Source: Crambe crambe (taxonomy: Eukaryota > Porifera > Demospongiae > Poecilosclerida > Crambeidae). From it: a stretch of DNA of 64,000 nucleotides. The stretch spans positions 4,854,404 through 4,918,403 of the forward strand of contig OZ004597.1 of NCBI GenBank assembly GCA_963924555.1, written 5' to 3'. The notes under the pieces were generated by a model. That model was given only the letters and a program-made list of their open reading frames with translations. It was not told the origin of the DNA and did not search any database. Of this stretch, positions 63,141-64,000 are shown piece by piece. Both the position numbers and the translations under genes were made by a program. The stretch's first letter is position 1; each line of letters starts with the position of its first letter.

Positions 63141-64000
63141 ATTTATAGACCATCCCTGTAGGTACCTGGCGAACAGAGAAATCTTACACAAAATAAGAAA
63201 GAGGGTGAAAGGCAAGGTATTTAGCGCAGCAATAATTATGATTATAAGTGAAAAGGCTCAATGACCTATAGCTGTAGTAGTTTATCGTGTCAGTTTAGTC
63301 TATTTACTGTTGCTATGGAAGAAAAACGTGGAAACAGGTGACTGAAAAGTTTTGTGGCACTCCTACTACTAAAATAGAAGTCTAGCTGCCTTACTTTTAG
63401 TATAAAATGAAAGATACTAGTTGACCATATGTACTCAAGTAGTTTTAATTTTGTGCAGGGCTGGAGATGGCATGCCATTTGCCATTGATGGTGTAAGAAG
63501 CCATTTCACTATGTTGTTGTTCTTATATGAGGAGATGAGATACCTTCTTGTATCAGGGGCAGGAAAGGATACACTGGGGCAGCTTTACTCTTCATCTTGA
63601 TTCCCCAAAACAAGTATATCACAACAAATCTCTCAATGAATCTCTCGATGAATTGGATGTTCAGCAGTGCACTATCAGTACTTGTTATTATCATTTTCTT
63701 ATTATAACATGAAAGGAAATATGTGTAAAGTGACAGTATTAGTTGCTACATTATAGTATCCTTCTTTACTATAGCTTTTCTTGACAGCCAGCCATGGGTA
63801 ATCTAAAGAAACAGTAACATTGACATGATCTTTTTACAGGCACCTTAAAAAAGTACATATGTACATATGAATGATCACTACCTAACAGATTAGTGGAAAA
63901 AAAGAGACTATACTTTTAACATCCAAGCTCCAGAGGTCCACAAAGTAGAACTACCATTGTTACTCACAATTATACCCTCTAACACTTGAGAAACCAGCCT
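63141..64000. other. No recognisable feature
   Basis: About 860 bp of AT-rich sequence. Short open stretches exist on both strands, but none resembles a known family or shows convincing splice-site pairing. Confidence 0.5.

Overview
This window is eukaryotic and almost certainly from an animal. Genes have GT-AG introns, extracellular modules (NIDO, calcium-binding EGF, SRCR, somatomedin-B, PAN-like) and animal housekeeping orthologues (FIG4, SCAF4/8, MFSD12). Very short intergenic spacers, AT-rich DNA, small introns and a long SRCR/EGF receptor suggest a demosponge or a similarly compact early-branching animal. That species call is inference.

Region 1 (1-18,067, minus strand) is most of one very large gene that runs off the left edge. 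It begins with a signal peptide and a NIDO domain (four exons, 18,067-15,229). Then come 14 single-exon EGF domains, three SRCR domains, one EGF, three SRCRs, 33 more EGF exons and two more SRCRs, the last cut by the window. All EGF junctions I checked are phase 1. Exons and introns are locally duplicated, with some decayed exons.

Region 2 (18,825-29,377, plus strand) is a head-to-tail array of four two-exon genes for secreted proteins: signal peptide, GH76-like alpha-mannanase domain, PAN/apple-like domain and two somatomedin-B domains. The first gene is divergent; the other three are very similar, above all in exon 2. This array is the most unusual coding content here.

Region 3 (29,532-37,718, minus strand) holds two paralogous small SnoaL/DUF4440-like (NTF2-fold) genes. 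The second has a 5.1 kb last intron filled by a dead hAT transposon, which carries two nested elements, and by a separate hAT-type MITE with perfect 8-bp target-site duplications.

Region 4 (38,035-57,983, plus strand) is a tight housekeeping cluster: an MFSD12-like lysosomal transporter (11 exons, 572 aa), FIG4 phosphoinositide phosphatase (14 exons, 873 aa) and a SCAF4/SCAF8-like RNA polymerase II CTD-binding factor (12 exons seen, 3' end not found). Spacers are about 150 bp. I joined exons by hand and the MFSD12 and FIG4 frames close exactly.

Region 5 (57,984-64,000) is repeat-rich: fold-back elements, tandem repeats, a dead piggyBac transposase and a possible HIRAN-like fragment. I see no intact gene there. 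No rRNA, tRNA or CRISPR was found.
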